The translations under genes and the position numbers were made by a program. Source: Sphingobacteriales bacterium 44-61 (lineage in GTDB: Bacteria > Bacteroidota > Bacteroidia > Chitinophagales > Chitinophagaceae). Taken from it: DNA of 64,000 nucleotides. The notes under the pieces are model-generated. The model was not told where the DNA came from. It saw only the letters and a list, made by a program, of their open reading frames with translations, and ran no database searches. This document shows positions 37,483-48,784 of the stretch, in pieces (positions within the stretch are counted from its first letter, which is position 1; every line of letters begins with the position of its first letter). Location of the stretch: NCBI GenBank assembly GCA_001898405.1, contig MKTW01000001.1, positions 868,001-932,000 of the forward strand, read 5' to 3'.

Positions 37483-37878
37483 TTATTTAGCACGAACATC
37501 CTTGAAGAAATCCCTTTTTGCATCTATAATAGCCCTGTCTTTTTCGTTTTTCAACTCACGGATCTTCGCCCTTCTCTCTTTTCCACTCATTGATTTATCA
37601 TGACGGGTTTCTTTTATCTGTTGTTGATAGTCGTCGCGGATAGCGTCGAGCTTCATTTCCAGTCGCGCCGGATAGCGATAAGAATAATCCGGGTTATAAT
37701 AATATGGATAGTAGAACGGGTTATAAAAACCATAAGGATACCATGACCCATAAGCCCCCACAGTAACAATTGGCCGGTAAACCCTGTAACCACCATGGTA
37801 ACCGCCACCTTTAAATCTTTGGGCTGATGCTGTAAGAGATAACAGGAATAAGCTTAATATAATCAGTAGATTTTTCAT
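37483..37878 (-). CDS. Small secreted Gly/Tyr/Pro-rich protein
   Basis: 131 residues. Signal peptide MKNLLIILSLFLLSLTASAQ, then a Gly/Tyr/Pro-rich stretch (KGGGYHGGYRVYRPIV; YPYGFYNPFYYPYYYNPDYS) and a highly charged helical C-terminus (RDDYQQQIKETRHDKSMSG; ELKNEKDRAIIDAKRDFFK). I do not recognise a named family; similar small proteins are frequent in Bacteroidota and are thought to sit in the periplasm or on the surface. No Cys lipobox. Single gene ahead of a repeat. Confidence 0.6.
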   Translation of the reverse strand: MKNLLIILSLFLLSLTASAQRFKGGGYHGGYRVYRPIVTVGAYGSWYPYGFYNPFYYPYYYNPDYSYRYPARLEMKLDAIRDDYQQQIKETRHDKSMSGKERRAKIRELKNEKDRAIIDAKRDFFKDVRAK

Positions 37879-37994
37879 GATCCTGTTTTTTGTTTCATAT
37901 CTATGACTGCAAAAACAGGAAAAGGAATAAGAAGGAAGCAGGAATAACGGATGGTTTACAATCGTTAAAGCTTTGTTGCGATAAACCGTCGATC

Positions 37995-38399
37995 TTATTG
38001 ATTAAAATAAAGTTCTTCAATCAAACAGGCATCTTTAAATGAACGCCTTGATCCGCCCTCTTTGTAAGAAGTGCTGCTGCCAATGCTCAATGAACCTCTG
38101 CGGCGTTTAAATTTCAGCCTCTCGCCATACAAAGTTTTCTGTTCTGCATCCTTTACAGCGATATCATACGAACCTGCAGGAAGAGCTATCGTCAGGGCAT
38201 TCTTTTTTGATTCCTCATTGTCACAATCAGGAGCTCCAGGGAGATAAGGCAATACCCCTTTATTTTCCCCGTCTATAAAAAGGTATACTTCCTTCCCAGC
38301 AGAGCTTGTCCAGAAATAAGTGTTGAATCCTTCTCCCTGCAGCATCCTGCACCCGGCAAAGCCTGTAACCAGGGCAAAGGCGATTAACAGCGATCTCAT
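37995..38399 (-). CDS. Hypothetical lipoprotein-like protein with PEGA-like domain
   Basis: 134 residues. The N-terminus LLIAFALVTGFAGCRML has a weak lipobox with Cys at residue 17. The remainder resembles a small beta domain (EVYLFIDGENKGVLPYLP; TIALPAGSYDIAVKDAEQKTLY), as in PEGA-type surface domains. Function unknown. The start codon overlaps the end of the upstream membrane-protein gene by 4 bases (ATGA), so the two are coupled. Confidence 0.5.
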   Translation of the reverse strand: MRSLLIAFALVTGFAGCRMLQGEGFNTYFWTSSAGKEVYLFIDGENKGVLPYLPGAPDCDNEESKKNALTIALPAGSYDIAVKDAEQKTLYGERLKFKRRRGSLSIGSSTSYKEGGSRRSFKDACLIEELYFNQ

Positions 38400-38827
38400 T
38401 TGTTCTCCATTTTACGGACAAATAAATAATAAGCGAGATAACCCAGGGCAATGCAGAAACAAAGAATAGCTATTGAATGCAAACCGATCGGCTGTGTAGC
38501 ATCGATAAAAAGAAAACCAGCGCCGATACATAAAAAGATGATGAACCATTTCATCGTTTGTTTTTTCACATCTTTTACATCGGGCCGGAGAAACTGGGCA
38601 GCCAGTTCATCTGATGCTCCTTTTTCCAGCATGCGATTCTTTAACCGGTGGTCCAGTATCTGCCGGAAAATGATCAGGATAAACGACCCGATCAGGGACA
38701 TTCCAAACAGGATGATTATAGACCGTGTTATTTCTTCAATAATGCCTATTGAACGGTCATCAAAACGCTGCGCATGGACCATCACGGAGCTCAGCAAAAC
38801 CACTGCAAGTACTGTTAGCTTTTTCAT
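38396..38827 (-). CDS. Small inner-membrane protein (DUF6249-like)
   Basis: 143 residues. Signal-like N-terminus MKKLTVLAVVLLSSVMVHAQ, a span at about 35-56 (RSIIILFGMSLIGSFILIIF), a charged cytoplasmic loop (DHRLKNRMLEKGASDELAAQ), then two spans (MKWFIIFLCIGAGFLFID; IAILCFCIALGYLAYYLF). This resembles DUF6249-type proteins that often follow ECF sigma/anti-sigma pairs in Bacteroidota. It lies 60 bases after the anti-sigma gene in the same direction and overlaps the next gene by 4 bases. Confidence 0.6.
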   Translation of the reverse strand: MKKLTVLAVVLLSSVMVHAQRFDDRSIGIIEEITRSIIILFGMSLIGSFILIIFRQILDHRLKNRMLEKGASDELAAQFLRPDVKDVKKQTMKWFIIFLCIGAGFLFIDATQPIGLHSIAILCFCIALGYLAYYLFVRKMENK

Positions 38828-38887
38828 TCGTTTTATTTTAAATTTTTGTTTTAATTATTTGACTTCCTTTCAAAATAAATGTTGCAA

Positions 38888-39334
38888 TCATTCAAAATTG
38901 AGTTTCTTCAATTGCTGCCGGTAGCGTTCATACATTTCCCATAAGCTGATGCCAATGAATGCCACGGCTACCACCGAGATCAATCCTATCACCCAGGGAG
39001 AAATGTTTTGCCACAGCTCATTTAGCCTGTACTGCAACAGGATAAAAAGGAGACTGATCAATCCTGCTGCAATCACTACCATTGCAATACCCGCAATCTT
39101 ATACGAAGAAACTTTTTTCTTTTCCGGCAATTGCGGCAACACCAATGCCGCCACATCGAAATCGAATAAAGCTTTCGGTAATGATCCGATGCCTGTAAAC
39201 AACATTTCATATTCCCTTACTCTCGCTTGGCAGGCAGTGCAATGCTCCAGGTGTTGCATTGTCTCCTCCTTCACCTGGCTTGCATCCAGCACATACAACT
39301 GGATATCTTCTTCTAAAATATGTTGGCTTATCAT
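38888..39334 (-). CDS. Putative anti-sigma factor (zinc-finger N-terminus, two membrane spans)
   Basis: 148 residues. The N-terminal part has HLEHCTACQARVREYE, the HxxxCxxC zinc site of anti-sigma (ZAS/zf-HC2) domains, with an upstream acidic helix. Two spans follow at about 75-99 and 112-131. No large periplasmic sensor domain is present. The gene overlaps the ECF sigma gene by 4 bases, the standard arrangement of a sigma with its membrane inhibitor. Confidence 0.75.
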   Translation of the reverse strand: MISQHILEEDIQLYVLDASQVKEETMQHLEHCTACQARVREYEMLFTGIGSLPKALFDFDVAALVLPQLPEKKKVSSYKIAGIAMVVIAAGLISLLFILLQYRLNELWQNISPWVIGLISVVAVAFIGISLWEMYERYRQQLKKLNFE

Positions 39335-39930
39335 AACTCCTCCTTTTTATAGTTGAGCAATAAGTTTTCCTTTAAAGCCTTCCTGGCCCTGAACAAATAA
39401 CTTTTTACCGTGCCTTCGGGCAAACCGGTGATCACGCCTATTTCCTGGTAACTCATTTCCTCCTGGTGATACAAAGTGACCAGTGTCCGGTGAATGGGTG
39501 AAAGTTTTTCCATTGCTGCCTGCAGGATCATTGAGCGTTCTTTATTGAAAAGCTGCGAGTCCGATTCGTCTGAAGCTACAGGCCCCTGCACCGGCACAAT
39601 ATCTTCCTCTTCGCTGTTTTCATTATCATAACCGGATAGCAGCAGTTGCTTTTTCCGGAGATAGCTGATACAGGTATTATAGGTGATCTGGCCGATCCAG
39701 GTGGAAAGCCTGGCCTGGTGCCGGAATCCCTGAAGATTGCTGTAAACTTTGATGTAAATGTCCTGAACAAGATCTTTTCGGTCTTCTGCCCGCGACACCA
39801 TCCTGAAAACCATCTGCGCCACCAATGCTTCGGTGTTATGAATGATAGTGGCAAAAGCCTGTTTATCACCATTTAATACCCTGTCTATTAGGTATTTATC
39901 CGGATTGCTATGGTTGGTTGAAACGCTCAC
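39331..39930 (-). CDS. ECF-type RNA polymerase sigma-70 factor
   Basis: 199 residues from a GTG at 39930 (GTG AGC GTT TCA); a TTG at 39966 directly after the M23 stop would add 12 odd Cys-rich residues. Region 2 is visible in IDRVLNGDKQAFATII and DRKDLVQDIYIKVYSNLQGF, and region 4 in MSYQEIGVITGLPEGTVKSY. It should direct transcription of an envelope-type regulon under control of the anti-sigma protein encoded next. The upstream M23 peptidase gene ends beside it and may belong to the same transcript. Confidence 0.88.
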   Translation of the reverse strand: MSVSTNHSNPDKYLIDRVLNGDKQAFATIIHNTEALVAQMVFRMVSRAEDRKDLVQDIYIKVYSNLQGFRHQARLSTWIGQITYNTCISYLRKKQLLLSGYDNENSEEEDIVPVQGPVASDESDSQLFNKERSMILQAAMEKLSPIHRTLVTLYHQEEMSYQEIGVITGLPEGTVKSYLFRARKALKENLLLNYKKEEL

Positions 39931-39966
39931 TTGGCATTTGACGGGGCAACAGGGAAAATGTTGCAA

Positions 39967-40929
39967 TTATCTCCCGAGTTTGTCTCCCTTTACCGGTGAG
40001 TAATCATTCTTCGGTTGGCCATTTACGGTGAGATGATCAAAATAACATTTTACGCCTGTAGCAATATTGATGTTTTCGACATTCTGGATATGAAAATGAA
40101 GATGTGGTTCGGATGAATTGCCTGAATTGCCGCAAAGGCCCAGCAATTGGTCCTGCTTTACCTGGTCGCCCTGCTTTACTTTAATAGAATACTGTTTAAA
40201 ATGTGCAAAGAACAGGTATTCGTTATTGGCCGTTTTAATGATAACGCTATTGCCAGGCACATACATCGTATTGCTTTCACCAGGCGTATTGTCTTTTATC
40301 CCATCCACCACCAGCACTATCTCCCCATCGCAGGGGGCAAACAGTTCTTTGCCGAATGCATAATAATCTTCGTTCGTCTTGCCATTGTTGCGATGGGACT
40401 TACCAGTTGCATCCATGATCACCATATCAAATGCATTCTTTTGCGCACGTGATTCCACATGATAGTTTTGCTCTTTGGTATCACCACCCCACACTACCGT
40501 CCAGACATCTTTGAAGGGAAGGATAAGGTGTGTGGTATTCCTCTCTATGTGTGGAAGATCCTCAGGAACATAAGGCTGAAGCAAGAGGCCCGCAATGTCA
40601 TCCTCATTATCCAATGCGATCTGAAAACTTAAAATACCTTTTTCGAAACCAGCCTTGTATATTTCAAATCCTGATTTCCTGTTGATGAAACTGTATGCCT
40701 TTAGCTTACCAGCCTGCTCAAACAAGCCATTTAAGAAATCAATCGTTTTGCTCAATGGCATGGCCTTCTTCATCTCTGGCGAGAACTGGTGAAATATCGC
40801 TTCAAATTTCTTCTGGTTATATTGTTGTTGAAACTGCCGGAGAGCGGCTTTATAGGCTTCCTTTTCTGTTTGGGCAAACACATTGGACATGGCAAAAAAC
40901 AGTATAGCGAAAAATAAACTATGGCGCAT
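39967..40929 (-). CDS. Secreted M23 family metallopeptidase with N-terminal DUF3887-like domain
   Basis: 320 residues. Signal peptide MRHSLFFAILFFAMSNVFAQ, then about 100 residues of NTF2-like/DUF3887 type (QQYNQKKFEAIFHQFSPEMK). The C-terminal LytM domain has FAPCDGEIVLVVDGI, AHFKQYSIKVKQGDQVKQ, GLCGNSGNSSEPHLHFHI; the HLHFH pair and the H/D of SHRNNGKTNEDYY supply the zinc ligands. It would cut peptidoglycan cross-bridges or act on envelope peptides. Tight linkage to the sigma factor gene suggests a shared envelope role. Confidence 0.85.
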   Translation of the reverse strand: MRHSLFFAILFFAMSNVFAQTEKEAYKAALRQFQQQYNQKKFEAIFHQFSPEMKKAMPLSKTIDFLNGLFEQAGKLKAYSFINRKSGFEIYKAGFEKGILSFQIALDNEDDIAGLLLQPYVPEDLPHIERNTTHLILPFKDVWTVVWGGDTKEQNYHVESRAQKNAFDMVIMDATGKSHRNNGKTNEDYYAFGKELFAPCDGEIVLVVDGIKDNTPGESNTMYVPGNSVIIKTANNEYLFFAHFKQYSIKVKQGDQVKQDQLLGLCGNSGNSSEPHLHFHIQNVENINIATGVKCYFDHLTVNGQPKNDYSPVKGDKLGR

Positions 40930-40961
40930 ACTTAAAAGTAAACAATTAACGGCATCCCTTA

Positions 40962-41945
40962 TCAGGCAATTGCCAGCGACTCCCTGTTGTATTTATTCCT
41001 GTATTGCACAGGTGAAAGCCCGGTAATCCTTTTAAAAGTGATCCGGAAAGCTTTGGGGTCGGTGTAGCCAACATTATACATCACTTCCGTTACATTTTCC
41101 CGGGATGATTCAAGGCTCATTTTGGCTGCTTCGATCTTCACGCGCTGTATGTATTCCACTACTGTATTGGATGTAGCTTTCTTGAAGCGTCTTTCAAGGT
41201 TACGGCGACCGAGGGCGAGCATGCCGGCCAGTTGATCTACAGTGATCCTTTCCTGGAAGTTGCGCTCTATGAATTCCTGCGCTTTTTTCACCGGCTCATC
41301 CTCGTGCTCTTTTTGCCCACGGAAAATGGTAAACGGTGATTGACTGTCGCGCTCGATATCTATCTGGAAAATCTTGGAAACAAAAACGGCCATCTCGCGA
41401 CCGGAATATTTTTCTACCAGGTATAAAATAAGATTGAGGTAAGAATAAGCTCCGCCGCTTGAATAAATGCCATACTCATCTGTCAGTATCTTATCAGCTA
41501 CCAGGTTCACGTCGGGAAACATCTTTCTGAAATCGTTTGCTGCCAGCCAGTGTGTAGCACAGTTGCGGCCTTTGAGCAAACCTGTTGATGCCAACAGGAA
41601 CGCACCTAAGCAAAGGCTCGCAATTTCCGCTCCTGCTTTATATTGACGGACGATCCAGGGAATAAAAGCCTGGTTATCGTCAATCGCTTTTTTCAGATCA
41701 CCATGCACTGCAGGTATGATCACCAGGTCAGTCTTTTTTGTATTATCAACTGTCCATTCTGTGCTGACGGTAAATAAGCCGCTGCTTAAAGGAGTATGCT
41801 TATCGATACCCACGAGGTGTACTTTGAACAACGGCTGTTTTCCCATGGAAACAGCCAGCTCATTTACTTCAGTAAATAACTTGTGGGGACCTTCGATGCT
41901 GCCCATGATAGCTCCTCTCGGAACAAGGATAGATACGTGTTTCAT
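40962..41945 (-). CDS. GlxA-type AraC family regulator (DJ-1/PfpI domain + HTH)
   Basis: 327 residues. The N-terminal 190 residues are a DJ-1/PfpI amidotransferase-like domain (LVIIPAVHGD; AEIASLCLGAFLLASTGLL, with Cys at the nucleophile elbow), and residues about 225-320 form a double AraC helix-turn-helix (ITVDQLAGMLALGRRNLERR; ENVTEVMYNVGYTDPKAFR). This is the GlxA family layout. The effector is unknown. Single gene on the minus strand; no divergent partner. Confidence 0.88.
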   Translation of the reverse strand: MKHVSILVPRGAIMGSIEGPHKLFTEVNELAVSMGKQPLFKVHLVGIDKHTPLSSGLFTVSTEWTVDNTKKTDLVIIPAVHGDLKKAIDDNQAFIPWIVRQYKAGAEIASLCLGAFLLASTGLLKGRNCATHWLAANDFRKMFPDVNLVADKILTDEYGIYSSGGAYSYLNLILYLVEKYSGREMAVFVSKIFQIDIERDSQSPFTIFRGQKEHEDEPVKKAQEFIERNFQERITVDQLAGMLALGRRNLERRFKKATSNTVVEYIQRVKIEAAKMSLESSRENVTEVMYNVGYTDPKAFRITFKRITGLSPVQYRNKYNRESLAIA

Positions 41946-42012
41946 ATCCTAAAGTTAGGCAGATCCTTTGTCGCGATCAACACCCAGATATGGCGGAATT
42001 ACCCCCTTTGTA

Positions 42013-44115
42013 CTACTTTGAAGTGTAACGCCCATTCCGGATCAGCCAGGCTGCAGCCTGGTAACAGGCAATCGCCTGCCTTGTCAGCTTATCATCAGGC
42101 TTCAACTCCTTTGCAGCTCCTGTTGAAAAATCAGCCTGGAAAATGGCGGTTTGTTTTACAGGCGACTGTACGATCAATGTATCATGCACAACCAGCCCAA
42201 GTCCCTGGTAAGTGCTGATAAATGCTCTTTGCTTATCGGCAGGCAGGTTCAACACATCCTGGCCAAAGAACTTTGTTTTGTAATTGAACTGCAATAACCC
42301 GAGGATCGTAGGAGCGATATCTATCTGGGCAGTCAGTGATTCTACTTTTGCAGGTAAAATATTTCCCGGAGAATAAATGACCATTGGGATATGATAACCG
42401 GTTACAGGCAGCGCCGTTTTCCCGGCACTTGAAGCACAGTGATCAGCAACGACCACAAAAATGGTATTGGAAAACCAGGGCTTCGCAGATGCTTCTTTCA
42501 GGAAGCGGCCAATAGCATAGTCTGTGTATTTCACAGCACCTTCCCGGGTTTGAGAACCGGGCGGTATATCAATACGGCCTTCGGGATAAGTGTAGGGTCG
42601 GTGATTGGAAACCGTCATCACTTGCGTAAAGAAAGGACGATGCTGACTGTAATTTTTATCCATTGTTTGCAAAGCCAGGGTAAAGAGGTCTTCATCTGCA
42701 ACGCCCCATATATTGGCATAATGAATATCCTTGTTATTGATAGCCGTCCTGTCTATTACATCATAATTGTTGTGCGAAAAGAAATAGTTCATGTTATCAA
42801 AATACCCGTAGCCTCCATAAATGTACTGAGTGGTATATCCTTTTTCCCTGAACACAGCACCGAGGCTGAACAGGTTTTCATTTCCCGGTCTCTTCACCAG
42901 GCTTTGGCCGGGCAAAGGAGGAATGGAGAGGGATAATGCTTCCAATCCCCTTACGGTCCTTGTACCAGAAGCATAAAGGTTGGTAAACAACATTCCTTTA
43001 TTCGCCAGGGAATCCAGGCAGGGAGTCAGGTGCTGTGTGCTGCCAAAGGAATCCATGAAAGAAGCACTCAGGCTTTCCACGCTGATCAACACCACATTCA
43101 TTTTCTTTTCAGGACCCGGATAGGAGATCTCCCTTTCCAGGTTGAAGAGATCATTGCTTACAAAGCGGCTGTAGGGAGCCGATAATTGCTCTCTCACAAT
43201 AGAAAACGCGGTGGAGTCAGGAAGGGTTTGATAATACTTATAAAAATCGAGTTCGTTATTCTGGAAAGCCTGCACAAAATCATAAATACCATTCCCTGCC
43301 AGTTCGTTCGCATAGTTGTCTTTACTGAAATTTTTCCAGCTTGCCGGTATCACCAATGCGACAGTGAGTGTTGCCAGCGCAAAGAGTACCATAAAAGCCA
43401 GCCTTGGAACAATAGGAAAACGTTCCTTTATGCCAGCCGTTATCTTTCTCCGGAACAGGAAGATGATACAACCTGCAATAATAGCAGCCGTCAGCAAAAT
43501 GCTGGTTACCGGATAAGATTCCCTGATATTCCCGATCACTTCATTGGTATAGATCAGGTAATCCACTGCAATAAAATTGTAACGGGAAGAAAATTCATTC
43601 CAGAAAAACCATTCACTCACTGCATTGAAGAGCAGAAGGAATATGGCAACGAACAAAAACAGTCCCACCACAGCAGCCCGCCATTTCCGGCGGAAAGAAA
43701 GGCTTCTTGTGAGCAAGAAAAGGTAAATGACCACGCGAACGGCCAGGTAAATAAGAAAAGCCTTATACAGGTCCCGGTTAAAATCTTTTGGAATAAGATG
43801 GGTAAACAGGATAATTCCCAGCAGTGCCGCAAAAAAAGCAGCCATCACCCATCTTCCTTTCTTTGTATAAATAAATTCGTTGGTAAAACAAATATGCAAT
43901 ACCAGTGGAACGGCCACAAAAAGAGCGATCATCAGGTCGTACAATATCCCGATAAAAAAACTTTCTGCAACCAGCAGGAATGAGCTGCCCATCCTGTGTT
44001 CAAAACTGATCACTAATACCAACCTGGTAAGAAAAGACACGAGCACGGCAAGCCCAACGAGTAGAATGGCGGGAGCATATTTATTCTTTCCTCCCTTAAA
44101 AAAATCCCAATGCAT
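42013..44115 (-). CDS. LtaS-like membrane sulfatase/phosphoglycerol transferase
   Basis: 700 residues. Five hydrophobic spans occupy about residues 15-35, 47-76, 90-107, 118-137 and 147-170, with a further pair near 203-220 and 237-257. The periplasmic sulfatase domain follows: metal E347 in VVLISVESLSASFM, catalytic Thr within YASGTRTVRGLEALS (383-393) and VVVADHCASSAGK near the C-terminus. Such enzymes move phosphoglycerol or phosphoethanolamine, or make polyglycerol phosphate-like envelope decorations. In a Gram-negative the acceptor is probably lipid A or a periplasmic glucan. Its neighbours are two PAP2 lipid phosphatases, so lipid phosphate turnover is a consistent theme. Confidence 0.82.
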   Translation of the reverse strand: MHWDFFKGGKNKYAPAILLVGLAVLVSFLTRLVLVISFEHRMGSSFLLVAESFFIGILYDLMIALFVAVPLVLHICFTNEFIYTKKGRWVMAAFFAALLGIILFTHLIPKDFNRDLYKAFLIYLAVRVVIYLFLLTRSLSFRRKWRAAVVGLFLFVAIFLLLFNAVSEWFFWNEFSSRYNFIAVDYLIYTNEVIGNIRESYPVTSILLTAAIIAGCIIFLFRRKITAGIKERFPIVPRLAFMVLFALATLTVALVIPASWKNFSKDNYANELAGNGIYDFVQAFQNNELDFYKYYQTLPDSTAFSIVREQLSAPYSRFVSNDLFNLEREISYPGPEKKMNVVLISVESLSASFMDSFGSTQHLTPCLDSLANKGMLFTNLYASGTRTVRGLEALSLSIPPLPGQSLVKRPGNENLFSLGAVFREKGYTTQYIYGGYGYFDNMNYFFSHNNYDVIDRTAINNKDIHYANIWGVADEDLFTLALQTMDKNYSQHRPFFTQVMTVSNHRPYTYPEGRIDIPPGSQTREGAVKYTDYAIGRFLKEASAKPWFSNTIFVVVADHCASSAGKTALPVTGYHIPMVIYSPGNILPAKVESLTAQIDIAPTILGLLQFNYKTKFFGQDVLNLPADKQRAFISTYQGLGLVVHDTLIVQSPVKQTAIFQADFSTGAAKELKPDDKLTRQAIACYQAAAWLIRNGRYTSK

Positions 44116-44142
44116 ACAGCTATCTGTTATAATTATGGTGGA

Positions 44143-44823
44143 TCAATAGATCAGTTTTTTTGTTTTCTTTCCCCATTTATACTGGTGCGTCCAGTAAGAA
44201 GCCTTCATGGAAAGAATGCCAATACCTGCGCCCAGCAGCACATCACTGATATAATGCCGGTTATTGGCCATACGCATCATACCAACTGTAGAGGCCAATC
44301 CATAAGCAGCATAAGGCATCCAGGGAAAGCGGTCCTGGTATTCCTGGCTTAGGAATGTAGCAGCGGCAAAAGCCTGGGCAGTGTGCCCGGAAGGAAAAGA
44401 ATTATAATTAGATCCATCCGGCCGGAGCTGATGCGTGGTATTCTTGAGCAGGGTAACCGTTCCGAACATCAGCAGTTCGCCTTTCAGCAGGATGGCTGTA
44501 CGGTTGGCAAAATCAGTTTTCGATTTAATGCCCATTGCATCAAGCCCATACGCAATTGCAATGGGGGAATACTGCAGGTAATTATCAATACTCGTCCTGA
44601 AACCCTGCATGTGTTCATTCCGCTCCTCCACGATCTCGTTCTTAATGGATTCTTTTCCGTTCCCATCTGTAAATACTCCCATCAGCGCAAGGGTGACAGG
44701 CACATTCAACTGGCGGACACTGAAACGGTAATGGGGCACAATCAGGCTGCTATCCGTTTGTTGGGTATATCCACACTGGAACAATAAAAGGAGGTACAGG
44801 CAGGCGCAGGCTTGTTTTTTCAT
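44143..44823 (-). CDS. PAP2 superfamily phosphatase (copy 1)
   Basis: 226 residues. Signal-like N-terminus (MKKQACACLYLLLLFQCGY) and all three PAP2 phosphatase motifs: KNTTHQLRP, SFPSGHTAQAF and RMANNRHYISD. It removes phosphate from a lipid phosphate such as phosphatidic acid, undecaprenyl pyrophosphate or lipid A on the periplasmic side. Its last 60 residues are identical to the paralogue at 45681-46370 apart from the tail, and the two genes are on the same strand with one OmpR-type regulator gene between them. It ends 28 bases before the LtaS-like gene. Confidence 0.85.
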   Translation of the reverse strand: MKKQACACLYLLLLFQCGYTQQTDSSLIVPHYRFSVRQLNVPVTLALMGVFTDGNGKESIKNEIVEERNEHMQGFRTSIDNYLQYSPIAIAYGLDAMGIKSKTDFANRTAILLKGELLMFGTVTLLKNTTHQLRPDGSNYNSFPSGHTAQAFAAATFLSQEYQDRFPWMPYAAYGLASTVGMMRMANNRHYISDVLLGAGIGILSMKASYWTHQYKWGKKTKKLIY

Positions 44824-44939
44824 GCAGGCAGAACTTATGTCTGCAAAGTTTTTGATTGATTTGGAAGAAATTTTGAAGAATGGAGGGTCAAACTGGTTAA
44901 CGAAATATAAATCACTATCAAAGTGTTGTTAATTGGCCT

Positions 44940-45614
44940 TTACACTTCCCATTTATACCCGGTACCATAAACCGTTTTCAGGTAATTGCCATAGCCAGCA
45001 TCATGCAGTTTCTTTTTGAGGTTCTTAATATGAGCGTACACAAAATCGTGATTATCCAGCATATCTGCAATATCACCTGATAAATGTTCCGCCAGCGCAC
45101 CTTTGGATATGACCCGGTTCTTATTACCTACAAAATAGAGCAGGAGATCAAACTCTTTCCTGGTGAGGGAAACCGGCGTATCATTTACCATTACGGTTTT
45201 GGCCAGCAGGTCGATTTCCAATTCATGCTGGCGCACCATATTGTTATTGCCAAAACTTCTCCGGCGGATAATGGAGTAGATGCGTGCAGCCAGTTCGGGC
45301 AGGTGAAATGGCTTGGCCAGGTAATCATCTGCGCCGATCTGTAAACCTTTGATCCTGTCGTCCACAGAATTTTTAGCGGATATGATGATCACACCGTCCT
45401 GCTTTTTCTGCGCTTTAAGCTCTTCCAGGATCTTCAGGCCATCGCCGCCTGGCAGCATCAGGTCAAGCAAAATGCAGTCATATTCATACAGGCTGATCTT
45501 TTCTAAAGCCTGCGCATAAGTATTGGCAAATTCGCAGCGGTAATTCTCTTCCTTGAGATATTGAGCAATACTGGAAGAAAGTTCTTCCTCGTCTTCGATG
45601 ATCAGGATCTTCAT
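44940..45614 (-). CDS. OmpR/PhoB-type response regulator (orphan)
   Basis: 224 residues. Receiver domain with acidic pocket IIEDEE at 5-10, phosphoacceptor D51 in CILLDLMLPGGDG and switch Lys in YLAKPFHLPEL; winged-helix DNA-binding domain at about 125-223 ending TVYGTGYKWEV. No sensor kinase gene lies beside it, unusual for this family. It is wedged between the two PAP2 paralogues (117 and 67 bases from them), so it may control lipid phosphatase expression, which is inference. TAAATTTG, a possible -7 box, lies 16 bases before its start. Confidence 0.9.
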   Translation of the reverse strand: MKILIIEDEEELSSSIAQYLKEENYRCEFANTYAQALEKISLYEYDCILLDLMLPGGDGLKILEELKAQKKQDGVIIISAKNSVDDRIKGLQIGADDYLAKPFHLPELAARIYSIIRRRSFGNNNMVRQHELEIDLLAKTVMVNDTPVSLTRKEFDLLLYFVGNKNRVISKGALAEHLSGDIADMLDNHDFVYAHIKNLKKKLHDAGYGNYLKTVYGTGYKWEV

Positions 45615-45680
45615 GCAGAATTATTGCAGCAAATTTACCCGAATAAATTTGAATTCTTTTTGAAAGAGGGCTGATGAAGA

Positions 45681-46370
45681 TCAGTAGATCAATTTGGCTG
45701 TTTTCTTCTTTCCCCATTTATACTGGTGTGTCCAATAGGAAGCTTTCATGGAAAGAATGCCAATACCTGCGCCCAGCAGCACATCACTGATATAATGACG
45801 ATTGTTGGCCATACGCATCATACCAACTGTAGAGGCCAGTCCATAAGCAGCGTAAGGCATCCAGGGGAAACGGTCTTTATATTCCATACTCAGGAAAGTG
45901 GCTGTAGCAAAAGCCTGCGCCGTGTGTCCTGAAGGAAAAGAGCTGCGATCAGTACCATCAGGCCGTAATTGATTAGTAGTGTTTTTCAGGAGGGTGACGG
46001 TAGTCAGCATCATCAACTCACCTTTGATCAGCATGGCCGTCCGGTTGGCAAAATCATTTTTGGCTTTAATGCCCATTGCATCAAGCCCATACACAATAGC
46101 GATCGGAGAATATTGCAGGTAATTATCAATATGTGTCCTGAAGCCTGGCAGGTGTTCATTCCGTTCCCGTACAATATAATTCTTGATAGAGCCGTCTGCA
46201 TTGCTGCTTGCGGCCAATCCCATTAAGGTAAGGGTGAGCGGTACCTGCAATTGACGTACTGTAAACTTATTGCGCGGTAGGGCTGGCAACGGGATACTAT
46301 CTGTTTGTTGGGAATAGCCACTTTGGGTCAATACAATAAAAGAAGAAAGTAGAACGGCCAGTTTTTTCAT
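45681..46370 (-). CDS. PAP2 superfamily phosphatase (copy 2)
   Basis: 229 residues from the ATG at 46370; a GTG at 46382 would add only four residues. Signal peptide MKKLAVLLSSFIVLTQSGY, then KNTTNQLRP, SFPSGHTAQAF and RMANNRHYISD as in copy 1. Similarity to copy 1 is highest over the C-terminal half (the DNA at 45710-45890 and 44172-44350 is nearly identical) and falls toward the N-terminus, which argues for a tandem duplication with later gene conversion or uneven selection. Substrate as for copy 1, unknown. Confidence 0.85.
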   Translation of the reverse strand: MKKLAVLLSSFIVLTQSGYSQQTDSIPLPALPRNKFTVRQLQVPLTLTLMGLAASSNADGSIKNYIVRERNEHLPGFRTHIDNYLQYSPIAIVYGLDAMGIKAKNDFANRTAMLIKGELMMLTTVTLLKNTTNQLRPDGTDRSSFPSGHTAQAFATATFLSMEYKDRFPWMPYAAYGLASTVGMMRMANNRHYISDVLLGAGIGILSMKASYWTHQYKWGKKKTAKLIY

Positions 46371-46501
46371 GTGGGAATACACCTGGATGGTGCGCCAGGA
46401 TGTGGTTTAACGAATAAAGGGCCGGTTTAAGTATATAAAAGGATTGTTAAATACAATTTATTCCTTCTTTCACTTTAATAAAATAAAAATCAGCAACTTA
46501 A

Positions 46502-48748
<2,247 letters not shown>

Positions 48749-48784
48749 CCGCTAATTACTTTTAATCAGGACTGACACTATTTT

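Noticed and set aside
43186-43983. 265-codon antisense frame opposite the LtaS-like gene
   Set aside because: It is a mirror frame of a well supported membrane sulfatase; its translation has no domain or signal features.
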